From the NCBI RefSeq assembly GCF_009829985.1, contig NZ_SZZU01000001.1, positions 372,001 through 436,000 on the forward strand: a stretch of 64,000 nucleotides of DNA, given 5' to 3'. Positions 53,178 through 62,308 of this stretch are shown here, piece by piece. Position 1 is the first letter of the stretch; each line of letters begins with the position of its first letter. Source of the DNA: Pantoea sp. Aalb. GTDB lineage: Bacteria; Pseudomonadota; Gammaproteobacteria; Enterobacterales; Enterobacteriaceae. Made by a program: the position numbers and the translations under genes. The notes under the pieces are model-generated. The model did not search any database. It was not told where the DNA came from and saw only the letters and a list, made by a program, of their open reading frames with translations.

Positions 53178-53824
53178 AATAAAAATTTATCTGAAAGCCA
53201 ATTATGTAAAGTTGTTTTAATCGATAAAGTGATTTTACTAATACTTTGCGTTGCATCAATAATAACAATTTTTGAATCAGTATTAGCAATAGCAAGATAT
53301 TGATTACGTGTACGTTCAAAAAAACTCAATGACTCTTTTTCAAAACGATCTAACTTACCGCGAACAAATATTCGTTGCAAACCAATTTTTGGAGGAATAT
53401 CGAGATAAAAAGTTAAATCTGGAGTAAAATTTCCTAGTACTAAATTACGTATAGTTCTAATTAAATTAATATTTAATCCTCGTCCTCCACCTTGATAAGC
53501 CTGTGAAGAAAGATCGTAACGATCACCTATTACCCAATCGCCACGTGATAATGCTGGTTTAATAATATTTTCTGTTAGCTGAACGCGTGCAGCATAAAGC
53601 ATTAGTAATTCTGCTTTATTATTGAAATATTCTCCATCAATGCCTTGTTTTATTAGTATACGTAGCTTTTCTGCAAGAGGAGTACTTCCAGGTTCACGTA
53701 TGAAAATAAGATTTATAATACCTTGTTCTTGCAAAATAGAAGATACAATCTTAATTGCTGTACTTTTACCTGCTCCTTCTAATCCTTCGATTACGATAAA
53801 ATAACCTTTCATTTTTTTTTTCAT
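53174..53824 (-). CDS. tmk: Thymidylate kinase
   Basis: Phosphorylates dTMP to dTDP. The 216-residue product has the P-loop [10 protein letters not shown], the [16 protein letters not shown] region and the [10 protein letters not shown] motif. Two starts are possible: ATG at 53824 or an in-frame ATG at 53812 that agrees better with the family. Between them lies ATG followed by ten A, so slippage could affect the first reading. mltG (yceG), which lies between pabC and tmk in E. coli, is missing; only about 150 bases remain. Confidence 0.95.
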   Translation of the reverse strand: MKKKMKGYFIVIEGLEGAGKSTAIKIVSSILQEQGIINLIFIREPGSTPLAEKLRILIKQGIDGEYFNNKAELLMLYAARVQLTENIIKPALSRGDWVIGDRYDLSSQAYQGGGRGLNINLIRTIRNLVLGNFTPDLTFYLDIPPKIGLQRIFVRGKLDRFEKESLSFFERTRNQYLAIANTDSKIVIIDATQSISKITLSIKTTLHNWLSDKFLL

Positions 53825-53977
53825 TGCTAATCAATCAGAGGTTATATTTTAATTATTTTTTGAATATTAACATTAGTATTTTTTAAAAGTATTTAAAAAT
53901 GATTGATTTATTTAAATAGTATAAATACATTAATCTTTGACTAAAAAAGAAAAAGTCTATGTAAATCTTAATAAAAA

Positions 53978-54787
53978 TCATTTTGTCATATTTTGACAAA
54001 ATTTATTTAATTGATTAAAAAGAAAACTTTTAATAAATAAAATATTATCAATTTGCCGTACTGGTAAAACAGGCATTAAAGAATTGCATATCGTTATTTC
54101 ATCAGCATTAATTACTTCTTTTTTGCTCATTTCGACTATATGACAATTTTGACCTGTAGCTATTATTTGATCTATCAAATAACAGCGCATAATTCCATTA
54201 ACACCAGCATATTTAAGATTAGGTGTGTAAATATCATTGCCTTTTCTCCAAAATATATTAGCTGCACAACAGCTTATTATTTTTCCTTTAGTATCCAAGA
54301 CTAATGCTTCATCTCCTCCATTATAATCACAATGCCGACGAATTAGTACTTGTTCTAATCGATTCAAATGCTTCATGCCTGCCAAAAGTGGATTACGGGC
54401 TAATTCTATAGGACTAGTAATTAATATAACCCCTTTTCCCTTTAAAATTTCATAATGATTAGGCCATGGTGATAATAAAATAATACGCGTAGGTTTGTTT
54501 TGCTTTGTTCGACTATAGCCTCTTTCTCCTATTCCTGATGTAAGAATTACTTTTAATACTGCTTTTTTATAACCTATAGCAGCATAACATATTTCTGATT
54601 CTAACAACATGAAATTAGGTAGGTTAATAAAAAGACGTTGACAATTCTCTTTTAGTCTTTTTAAATGGTTTTTTAAAAAAATAACTTTACCATTAAGAAC
54701 AGCAGCAGTAGTAAAACAACCATCTCCAAATTGAACCGCACGATCAAATGCCGATAAGTTAACTGTTTTTATACCGTTTATCCACAT
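53978..54787 (-). CDS. pabC: Aminodeoxychorismate lyase
   Basis: PLP enzyme that releases pyruvate to form p-aminobenzoate, a folate precursor. The 269-residue product has FGDGCFTTAAVLNG near the start, the PLP-binding Lys in AGMKHLNRLEQVL, DEALVLDTKGKI and GVNGIMRCYLI. It matches E. coli PabC. It lies after fabF, as in E. coli. It implies that folate can be made from chorismate if pabAB are present elsewhere. Confidence 0.95.
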   Translation of the reverse strand: MWINGIKTVNLSAFDRAVQFGDGCFTTAAVLNGKVIFLKNHLKRLKENCQRLFINLPNFMLLESEICYAAIGYKKAVLKVILTSGIGERGYSRTKQNKPTRIILLSPWPNHYEILKGKGVILITSPIELARNPLLAGMKHLNRLEQVLIRRHCDYNGGDEALVLDTKGKIISCCAANIFWRKGNDIYTPNLKYAGVNGIMRCYLIDQIIATGQNCHIVEMSKKEVINADEITICNSLMPVLPVRQIDNILFIKSFLFNQLNKFCQNMTK

Positions 54788-54861
54788 GACATTTGCCTTA
54801 ATTAATTACTTTTTATATCAATAAATATACGACTATAAATATTTATATTAGTTAATTATGT

Positions 54862-56103
54862 TCATAGCTTACGGAATATTAATGAGCCATTAGTACCACC
54901 AAATCCAAAAGAATTACATAATACATATTTCATACCAGTTACTTCACGTGCTATATGTGAAACAAAGTCTAAATCACAATCTTTATCGGGATTATCTAGA
55001 TTAATTGTAGGTGGAATAACTTGATCACGCAGTGATAAAATAGAATAAATGGATTCTACAGCACCTGCTGCACCAAGTAGATGCCCAGTCATAGATTTAG
55101 TTGAACTCATCATAATTTTATAAGCAGCGACACCAAAAACTGACTTCACTGCTTCCACTTCTGCCTTATCACCTGCAAGTGTTGAAGTACCATGTGCGTT
55201 AATATAACTAATTTGATCTGCATTTAACTGAGCATCACGTAATGCATTAATCATTGATGCTGCAGCACCTGATCCATCTCGAGGCGGTAATGTTATATGA
55301 TAAGCATCGCTACTCATACCAAAACCAATAATTTCAGCGTATATATTTGCATTCCGTTTTTTTGCATGTTCATATTCTTCTAAAACTAAAATACCAGCAC
55401 CATCTCCTATTACAAAACCATCACGATCTTTATCCCATGGTCGGCTTGCTGCTTGCGGATTATCATTACGAGTTGAAAGTGCACGGGCTGCACCAAATCC
55501 ACTTATACCTAAAGGAGTACTAGCTTTTTCAGTACCTCCAGCAATCATTATATCAGCATCGTTATATGCAATTATACGTGCTGCATGTCCGATATTATGC
55601 ACTCCAGATGTACAAGCAGTAGCAATTGATATACTCGGTCCTTTCAAACCATATCTAATAGTCAAATATCCTACTACCATATTAACAATGGTAGAAGGAA
55701 CAAAAAACGGGCTAATTTTACGAGGTCCTTCATTGATTAATAAGTTATGATTGTGTTCAATTAAACTTATTCCACCAATACCAGATCCTATAGCTGCACC
55801 TATACGAAAAGCGTTTTTTTCATTTATTATCAATCCAGAATCTACTATAGCTTGAATACTCGCAACAATACCATATTGAATGAACTTATCCATTCTACGT
55901 TGATCTTTATATGCAATATATTTATCACAATTAAAATCTTTTACTAAGCCTGCAAAACGCGTTGTATAAGCACTAGTATTAAAATGATTAATCAAATTGA
56001 TACCACTCCTGCCAGCAAGTAGAGCATTCCAATTAGATTCTACAGTCTTGCCGACAGGAGACAAGATGCCAAGACCAGTCACAACTACTCGACGCTTAGC
56101 CAC
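54862..56103 (-). CDS. fabF: 3-oxoacyl-ACP synthase II
   Basis: Elongation condensing enzyme of type II fatty-acid synthesis. The 413-residue product equals E. coli FabF. The active-site Cys164 lies in [14 protein letters not shown]; the two catalytic histidines lie in [11 protein letters not shown] and [14 protein letters not shown]. It follows acpP and precedes pabC. Confidence 0.98.
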   Translation of the reverse strand: MAKRRVVVTGLGILSPVGKTVESNWNALLAGRSGINLINHFNTSAYTTRFAGLVKDFNCDKYIAYKDQRRMDKFIQYGIVASIQAIVDSGLIINEKNAFRIGAAIGSGIGGISLIEHNHNLLINEGPRKISPFFVPSTIVNMVVGYLTIRYGLKGPSISIATACTSGVHNIGHAARIIAYNDADIMIAGGTEKASTPLGISGFGAARALSTRNDNPQAASRPWDKDRDGFVIGDGAGILVLEEYEHAKKRNANIYAEIIGFGMSSDAYHITLPPRDGSGAAASMINALRDAQLNADQISYINAHGTSTLAGDKAEVEAVKSVFGVAAYKIMMSSTKSMTGHLLGAAGAVESIYSILSLRDQVIPPTINLDNPDKDCDLDFVSHIAREVTGMKYVLCNSFGFGGTNGSLIFRKL

Positions 56104-56193
56104 TTTTGTTCTCCATAAGAGAGAAAATACATTGATCTAGCAAAAATAAAATTTATAGCAGTAGCCTAACTTAAAAGGCTCCTAAAATATTTA

Positions 56194-56430
56194 TTAATTT
56201 TGGTGGCTATTAATATAATCAATTGCTGCCTGAACGGTAGTAATTTTCTCAGCTTCTTCATCTGGAATTTCAGTATTAAACTCTTCTTCCAAAGCCATTA
56301 CTAGTTCAACAGTATCAAGAGAATCAGCACCTAAGTCTTCAACAAAAGAAGCAGTATTTATTACCTCATCTTCTTTAACACCAAGTTGCTCAGCTACGAT
56401 TTTCTTAACACGTTGTTCGATATCGTTCAT
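56194..56430 (-). CDS. acpP: Acyl carrier protein
   Basis: Carries growing acyl chains on a phosphopantetheine arm. The 78-residue acidic product has the DSL motif ([21 protein letters not shown]) with Ser37 as the attachment site, and is almost identical to E. coli AcpP. It is flanked by fabG and fabF in the normal order. Its fewer AT-driven changes than its neighbours suggest strong constraint. Confidence 0.98.
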   Translation of the reverse strand: MNDIEQRVKKIVAEQLGVKEDEVINTASFVEDLGADSLDTVELVMALEEEFNTEIPDEEAEKITTVQAAIDYINSHQN

Positions 56431-56581
56431 ACTATTTTATTCCCTATCAAAAATCACTTTCATGATGGTTGTCGTAGTTTATAAAATCTTGTAAAAGATA
56501 CAATAAAATCCCTATTGTTCTAACAATAATTTTAGATTATTTTGTAATGTCATTTAAAATAATGCAAATATTTTAGTATTA

Positions 56582-57316
56582 TTAAGCCATGAACATACCA
56601 CCATTTACATGTAATGTTTCACCAGTGATGTACGCGGCCTTATCAGAGGCTAAAAAAATCACAGCATTGGCAACATCCTGAGGATAACCTAACCGCCCTA
56701 TTGGGACTTCTGCTAAAATAGCAGTATATTTATCTTCGTTAAGTGCACGAGTCATTTCAGTATCAATAAAACCCGGTGCTACAATATTCACAGTAATACC
56801 ACGCGATGCAACTTCTCGAGCCAATGATTTACTGAAACCAATCAGACCTGCTTTTGCTGCAGCATAATTTGTTTGGCCTACATTACCAATTGAACCTACT
56901 ACAGAACCTATTGTAATAATACGACCAGATCTTTTTTTAACCATAGCACTTATTACTGATTTAGAAAGGCGAAAAACTGATGTTAGATTAGTATTTATAA
57001 TATCTATCCATTGATTGTCTTTCATACGTACTAATAAATTATCATATGTAATACCTGCATTGTTAACTAAAATATCCACTTCTCCAAATTCTTTGCGTAC
57101 TTTATTAAGCATTTTTTCAATAGAAGAAACATTTGTAACATTTAATAGAAAACCTTTACCAGCATTTCCAATGTAAGAATTAATAATTTCTACGTTACTT
57201 TCACTTGTAGCAGTACCAATGACTTTTGCACCTCCTTGAGCTAATGTTTCTGCAATAGCACGTCCAATACCACGACTTGCTCCAGTTATTAATGCAACTT
57301 TATCTGTAAAAATCAT
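56582..57316 (-). CDS. fabG: 3-oxoacyl-ACP reductase
   Basis: NADPH-dependent reduction step of fatty-acid elongation. The 244-residue short-chain dehydrogenase has the cofactor motif TGASRGIGRA, NNAG, and the catalytic Ser138, Tyr151 and Lys155 (TNYAAAKAG). It matches E. coli FabG in length. The start overlaps the fabD stop by four bases. Confidence 0.98.
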   Translation of the reverse strand: MIFTDKVALITGASRGIGRAIAETLAQGGAKVIGTATSESNVEIINSYIGNAGKGFLLNVTNVSSIEKMLNKVRKEFGEVDILVNNAGITYDNLLVRMKDNQWIDIINTNLTSVFRLSKSVISAMVKKRSGRIITIGSVVGSIGNVGQTNYAAAKAGLIGFSKSLAREVASRGITVNIVAPGFIDTEMTRALNEDKYTAILAEVPIGRLGYPQDVANAVIFLASDKAAYITGETLHVNGGMFMA

Positions 57317-58260
57317 AATTTTTCCCTTATGGTTTTTAAAAGAGCTTTTTTAAGTGAAACAGGATCATTTACTGTCGTTGCAGACAAGCTATTAGTAATT
57401 CGTTTAGTGAAATTAGTCAAAACTTTACCTGGACCTATTTCAAATAATTCTTTTATACCTAGCATAGCCATAAATCTTACTGTTTCTGTCCAACGTACTG
57501 GACTATACAGTTGACGTTCTAGTGCATATCGAATTGCTTTCGCTTTTTTTTCACACTTTACATCAACGTTATTAATTACTGGTACTATAGGTGTATTAAA
57601 AGTAATAAATTTTAATGCTATAGCTAATTTTTTAGCTGCTGGTTTCATTAAGGAACAATGTGATGGTACAGTTATTGATAATGGAATAATAAGTTTAGCA
57701 TGTGCTTTTTCACAGGCTAAAATAGCTCTTTTAACCGCTTCTTTGTGACCAGCTATGACTGCTTGTCCAGGTGAATTAAAGCTCACTAAAGATACCACTT
57801 GATTATAAGAACTATCTTTACAGATCTTTTGAAGATATTTATCCTCTAAGCCAAGAACAGCATACATAGCACCTTGTCCTTCTGGTACTGCTTCTTGCAT
57901 TAACTTACCACGTAATTCAACTAATTTTATAGCATCAATAAAATCTAAAACTCCAGAGCAAACTAAAGCAGAATATTCACCTAAGCTATGACCAGCCATT
58001 ATATATGGTTGCCTACCACCTTTACTTTGCCAAACACGATAAATTGCTACGGAAGATGCTAATAGTGCTGGTTGTGTATTCCAAGTTTTATTTAATTTCT
58101 CATTAGGTCCATCTTGTACTAACTTCCATAAATCAAAATCTAATACTTCAGAAGCTTCACGAAAAGTTGCTTCAATTTGCATATTTTCTTCTGCTAATTC
58201 AGTTAGCATTCCTACAAGTTGGGAGCCTTGTCCTGGAAAAATAAAAGCAAAAGGTATCAT
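57313..58260 (-). CDS. fabD: Malonyl-CoA:ACP transacylase
   Basis: Loads malonate onto ACP. The 315-residue product has the FPGQGSQ motif at residues 8-14, the catalytic Ser92 in GHSLGEY and His201 in VPSHCSLM, at the same numbers as E. coli. It lies between fabH and fabG, in E. coli order. Confidence 0.97.
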   Translation of the reverse strand: MIPFAFIFPGQGSQLVGMLTELAEENMQIEATFREASEVLDFDLWKLVQDGPNEKLNKTWNTQPALLASSVAIYRVWQSKGGRQPYIMAGHSLGEYSALVCSGVLDFIDAIKLVELRGKLMQEAVPEGQGAMYAVLGLEDKYLQKICKDSSYNQVVSLVSFNSPGQAVIAGHKEAVKRAILACEKAHAKLIIPLSITVPSHCSLMKPAAKKLAIALKFITFNTPIVPVINNVDVKCEKKAKAIRYALERQLYSPVRWTETVRFMAMLGIKELFEIGPGKVLTNFTKRITNSLSATTVNDPVSLKKALLKTIREKL

Positions 58261-58277
58261 TTATTAGCCCATTTTAA

Positions 58278-59231
58278 TCAAAATCGAATTAATGCAGAAC
58301 CCCAAGTAAAACCACCACCAAAAGCTTCAAGTAAAATTAATTGTCCTGGTTTAATACGACCATCACGAACTGCTTCATCTAATGCACTTGGTACTGAGGC
58401 TGCAGATGTGTTTCCGTGTCGATCAAGTGTTACTATGACTTTGTCCATACCCATCCCAAGTTTTTTTGCTGTAGCGCTTATAATACGTAAATTTGCTTGA
58501 TGCGGTACTAGCCAATCAAGCATTTCACGATGAAGGTTATTAACCCTTAATGATTCATCAACAATATGAGCTAGTTCAGTAACTGCGACTTTAAAAACTT
58601 CATTTCCGACCATAGTAAGATATGCTGGTTTATTTTGATGTTCGCGATCTTGGTATGGCAATGTTAATAATTTTCCATAACGACCATCTGCATGTAAATG
58701 AGTAGAAATAATTCCTAGTTCTTTACTTGAACCCAATAATACAGCACCAGCACCATCTCCAAATAAAATAATAGTATTACGATCGGTGGGATCAAGTGTT
58801 CTAGCCAGTACATCAGTCCCAATTACTAAAGCATATTTTACTGAACCAGTTTTAATGTATTGATCAGCTACACTAAGAGCGTAAATAAAACCTGTACAAG
58901 CAGCAGCTAAATCAAATGCAGCACAGTCATTAATTTTCAACATTTGTTGAATCATACATGCTGAACTAGGGAAAGCATGACTAGAAGAAGTTGTAGCGAC
59001 TATAATCATAGTAACATTTTTTGCATCAATTCCTGACATTTCTAGAGCACGTTGTGCTGCTGTAAATCCCATGCTTGCTACAGTTTCATCAGGTGCAGCG
59101 ATACGACGTTCATGAATGCCGCTACGGGTAACAATCCACTCGTTGGAAGTTTCTACCATTTTTTCCAGATCTGCATTTGAACGAATCTGTTCAGGTAAAT
59201 AGCTACCAGTACCTATAATTTTGGTAAACAA
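58278..59231 (-). CDS. fabH: 3-oxoacyl-ACP synthase III with TTG start
   Basis: Starts fatty-acid synthesis by joining acetyl-CoA and malonyl-ACP. The 317-residue product matches E. coli FabH throughout. The triad is Cys112 (AAACTGF), His244 (VPHQANLR) and Asn274 (RHGNTSAAS). The codon aligned with the E. coli start is TTG (59229-59231) with AGGAG ten bases upstream; no ATG lies nearby in frame, and the next residues [14 protein letters not shown] are conserved. It should lie after plsX, but plsX is not found. Confidence 0.96.
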   Translation of the reverse strand: MFTKIIGTGSYLPEQIRSNADLEKMVETSNEWIVTRSGIHERRIAAPDETVASMGFTAAQRALEMSGIDAKNVTMIIVATTSSSHAFPSSACMIQQMLKINDCAAFDLAAACTGFIYALSVADQYIKTGSVKYALVIGTDVLARTLDPTDRNTIILFGDGAGAVLLGSSKELGIISTHLHADGRYGKLLTLPYQDREHQNKPAYLTMVGNEVFKVAVTELAHIVDESLRVNNLHREMLDWLVPHQANLRIISATAKKLGMGMDKVIVTLDRHGNTSAASVPSALDEAVRDGRIKPGQLILLEAFGGGFTWGSALIRF

Positions 59232-60202
59232 CGCTCTGTTACTCCTGACTAATACAACATCAAGACATGCAGAAATTATTTCGAGTATTTTTCATCGTAT
59301 CGCCTGCTCTGTCCATTATAATGATTTTTACGGTAATTTCGCATGTATTTATCATGATTTTAAATTACTCTTTTACTAAATTCTTTATATACAAATATTA
59401 TGTTTATCAAAATTAAGATAAGCAAAATTTTTCATTACATATTTTAAACTTGGTGTTCTAGTTATTTTATTCCGCGAGTAAAGAAAAACTTATTTTTGTT
59501 TAGATAAATTTGATTTATCTATTAAATACATTTTAATACATAAAAAATATAATTTTTTTGGTAGGTAGATTGGTAGTTTTAAGTAACTAACTATTAGTTA
59601 CTAACTATAGTTATTAAATTGTAATCATTATTGCAGAAAAAAAAGAAGTTTTAAGTTCTATCACTTATAATATTTGTATAGGTAAAATTAGTTAATATTT
59701 TTTAAATATTTCTGCAATATAATTGAAAATTACAAATTTAATAAGCATGCAATTATCTAACTAAATTAGTATTAATACTAGAATCTAACATATTATCATT
59801 TTATATTACTAGTATTGAAAATACATCAAATCAAGCCAAGCTAATAAATACAATTTAATTATTTTATTTATAGATTTATATTAAGAATCTTAATGTTCTT
59901 TATTACCTTAAGGTTGAAATTTATATTTCTTTTTAGTGCTATTTAAGTAGAATTAACTATAAAAGTTCAATATTAAGTATGTAAAATACATATAGTAAAA
60001 ATAACTTAAACAATTCTTAAATATATAGAAATAGAATTGTAATAAATAAATACATAATGAAATAGATTTTCGATAATCAATAATGTGTGTAATAAGAATA
60101 AGAAGATACAGAAACTTTTATGTATATCGAAGTAAGTATTAAAATATTAATTACAAATATTCAAATGATCAAAATATTTAATATATTTAAGTGATCTTAA
60201 AA
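59232..60202. other. Long spacer in place of plsX
   Basis: 971 bases between rpmF and fabH, about the length of plsX, which fills this place in E. coli. I see no PlsX motif in any frame and no long open frame. A small hairpin (AGTAACTA / TAGTTACT, 59582-59602) and a GC-richer patch just upstream of fabH (59270-59320) are the only features. The gene seems eroded beyond recognition or deleted. Confidence 0.6.
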
Positions 60203-60373
60203 TCACATCGTAATCATCTTGCGACCTCGATAATAACCATCTTTAGTAAGATGGTGACGTAAATGAGTTTCACTAGAAGATTTATCGACTGATAGAATTT
60301 TAGTAATTAAAGCATCATGAGAACGACGCATACCTCGTTTAGATCGAGAAGGTTTATTTTGTTGTACAGCCAT
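60203..60373 (-). CDS. rpmF: 50S ribosomal protein L32
   Basis: The 56-residue product matches E. coli L32 (57): [20 protein letters not shown] at the start, then [24 protein letters not shown] precedes the ATG. It is short and easily missed. In E. coli yceD lies upstream and plsX downstream; both are absent here. A 15-bp inverted repeat lies 58 bases upstream. Confidence 0.96.
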   Translation of the reverse strand: MAVQQNKPSRSKRGMRRSHDALITKILSVDKSSSETHLRHHLTKDGYYRGRKMITM

Positions 60374-60756
60374 GAATTTTTACTCCTATTAATATGTTAA
60401 TTTTAATAAAGATGTTTAAATATAACAAAATTAAACTATAATATTTTATTTTTATATAATATTATAGTTTAAAATTTAAAATAAATACCAACTTAAGTAA
60501 AGTTCTTGTATCAAAGAAATTGACTATTCACATAATAAAATTTAATATTTCATTATTATATAAATATATATATATATATACTTATTTACAATGATTATTA
60601 TACATTTATATTTTTTTTTATTAATAAAAAAATTAATATTATCTTTTTTTATGTATTATAGTAGAAAATGTAAGTTATAATGTTCTAAATAATTATATTT
60701 TAATTTTTAAAAACATCTTCATTATCTTTATCATTATTACTCTTCATTACTCTTCA
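60374..60756. other. Spacer between rluC and rpmF
   Basis: 383 AT-rich bases replacing yceF and yceD of E. coli. Contents: the inverted repeat at 60431-60472, a TA dinucleotide run near 60563-60580, and a partial tandem TTACTCTTCA repeat at about 60738-60758 just beyond the rluC stop. No gene is recognised. Confidence 0.6.
60431..60472. repeat. 15-bp perfect inverted repeat upstream of rpmF
   Basis: Arms TTAAACTATAATATT (60431-60445) and the exact reverse complement (60458-60472) surround a 12-base loop. The near edge is 58 bases upstream of the rpmF start, similar to the repeats before ymgE and emtA. Confidence 0.85.
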
Positions 60757-61734
60757 TTATTCAAGCTTATGATTTGTTTTACTTCGTCGTAACTGCAAAA
60801 GACAATTTTTTAAAGTATTATCAAGAGGCGCTTTAATATGTAAAATTTTTCCTGTATTAGGATGTATAAACTTTAAAGAAATAGCATGTAAAAAAAGACG
60901 TGATAAACTAGTTGTATTTACTAATACATTATTAAATTCTTGATTGCCATAACGTTCATCAAAAGCAATAGCATGACCACTATGAGACATATGTACTCTA
61001 ATTTGATGTGTTCGACCAGTTATTGGCCTAGCCTTAACTAAGGTAGCACAATCAAACCGCTCTTCTACCTTAAAGTGTGTCTCTGATTCTTTTCCTCTGA
61101 CACTTACACGTACTATATGTTCTCCAGTATGCAAAATACTTTTTAATAACGGTGTCTTGATTATTTTTAAGTTAGATGGCCATCTACCTTGTACTAATGC
61201 TAAATAATTTTTTTCCATTTTTTTTTCGCGTAATTGTTCATGTAATGCACAAAGCGTAGAACGCTTCTTTGCAATCATTAAAACACCTGAGGTATCTCGA
61301 TCTAATCGATGCACTAATTCAAGAAAACTTATATCTGAACGAAGTGGTCTTAACATCTCAATTAATCCATAGTGTAAACCACTACCACCATGTACAGCCA
61401 TACCAGTAGGTTTATTTAGAATTAATATATAATCATCTTCATATAAAATAGAATCTGATAAAGTAATACGTTTACCTAACTTAAATAAGTTTATTTGTTT
61501 TTTATGTTTGGTGATATGTAGTGGTGGCAACTTCACTTCATTACCTTTCTCCAACTTATATCCTGGTTTAATTCGTTTTTTATTTACCCTTACTGATCCT
61601 TTACGAACAAGACGATAGATAACACTTTTAGGAATTCCTTTTAATTTAGTACGTAGAAAGTTATCAATTCGTTGCCCAGTATTTTCATCTGTAATAACGA
61701 TAAACTGCATATTAAAATTTTCTATCTTTATCAT
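60757..61734 (-). CDS. rluC: 23S rRNA pseudouridine synthase RluC
   Basis: Makes pseudouridines at three sites in 23S rRNA (955, 2504 and 2580 in E. coli numbering). The 325-residue product has an N-terminal S4-like domain (GQRIDNFLRTKLKGIPKSVIYRL, RKGSVRVNKKRIKP) and the catalytic Asp in LVHRLDRDTSGVLMIAKK, then PITGRTHQIRVHMSHSGH. Length is close to E. coli RluC (319). It is divergent from rne, as in E. coli. Confidence 0.96.
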   Translation of the reverse strand: MIKIENFNMQFIVITDENTGQRIDNFLRTKLKGIPKSVIYRLVRKGSVRVNKKRIKPGYKLEKGNEVKLPPLHITKHKKQINLFKLGKRITLSDSILYEDDYILILNKPTGMAVHGGSGLHYGLIEMLRPLRSDISFLELVHRLDRDTSGVLMIAKKRSTLCALHEQLREKKMEKNYLALVQGRWPSNLKIIKTPLLKSILHTGEHIVRVSVRGKESETHFKVEERFDCATLVKARPITGRTHQIRVHMSHSGHAIAFDERYGNQEFNNVLVNTTSLSRLFLHAISLKFIHPNTGKILHIKAPLDNTLKNCLLQLRRSKTNHKLE

Positions 61735-62308
61735 AATAATTTTACAAATATATATATTTGATAGTGATATTACTTTTAATTTATAAATTTTTCTTAATTT
61801 TTGTTAAAAAATAATACTTTAATTTTTTCAAAAGTTTCATGAATATACATGCATATTCATGACATGCATAACGAATAAATTGTACTCCTCAGACACAAGT
61901 AAACTTGCTATATATTAACAAACAATGAAATAATAATAAGATTTCCATATTAGGAAAATTTAAGTAATAAATACTAAATAAAATAATAGAATAAATCATT
62001 CTACCTAAAGAATTATAACAAGCAATAATGATAAAAATAATGATAATTATAAGCATAATTTGGTTATAGCATCGTCAATAGACTTATGATGTGTGGTTTT
62101 CAATACTAATAATTAGTTAATATTTCCACATAGTATACATATTTCTTTTAATACAAATTAATACAAAAAATCCCCGATAAAATTTATATCGATCTTTCTG
62201 TTATTAAAAACCCATTAAGTATAGATACATGAATATAATTTTATTAAGGGGATTAACAATATATATCTACAGATTTATCAATCATGTAAGAATAACGAGT
62301 ATGTTACA
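61735..62308. other. Divergent spacer between rluC and rne
   Basis: 574 bases. The right part should be the rne leader; E. coli rne has a leader of about 360 bases used for autoregulation. A perfect 10-bp inverted repeat (TCATGAATAT with loop ACATGC, 61837-61862) lies nearer rluC. No gene is recognised. Confidence 0.65.
62169..62254 (+). promoter_or_regulatory. Candidate structured rne leader
   Basis: AATCCCC at 62169-62175 can pair with GGGGATT at 62248-62254, a GC-rich 7-bp helix in AT-rich surroundings. It encloses a small hairpin CGATA / TATCG (62175-62191); one C would be shared. The helix ends 54 bases before the rne start. E. coli rne mRNA has leader stem-loops that bind RNase E and control its own decay; this may be the equivalent. 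Confidence 0.4.

Noticed and set aside
60563..60580. TA dinucleotide run as an origin or DNA-unwinding element
   Set aside because: No DnaA boxes or origin-linked genes are nearby; such runs are common in AT-rich spacers.
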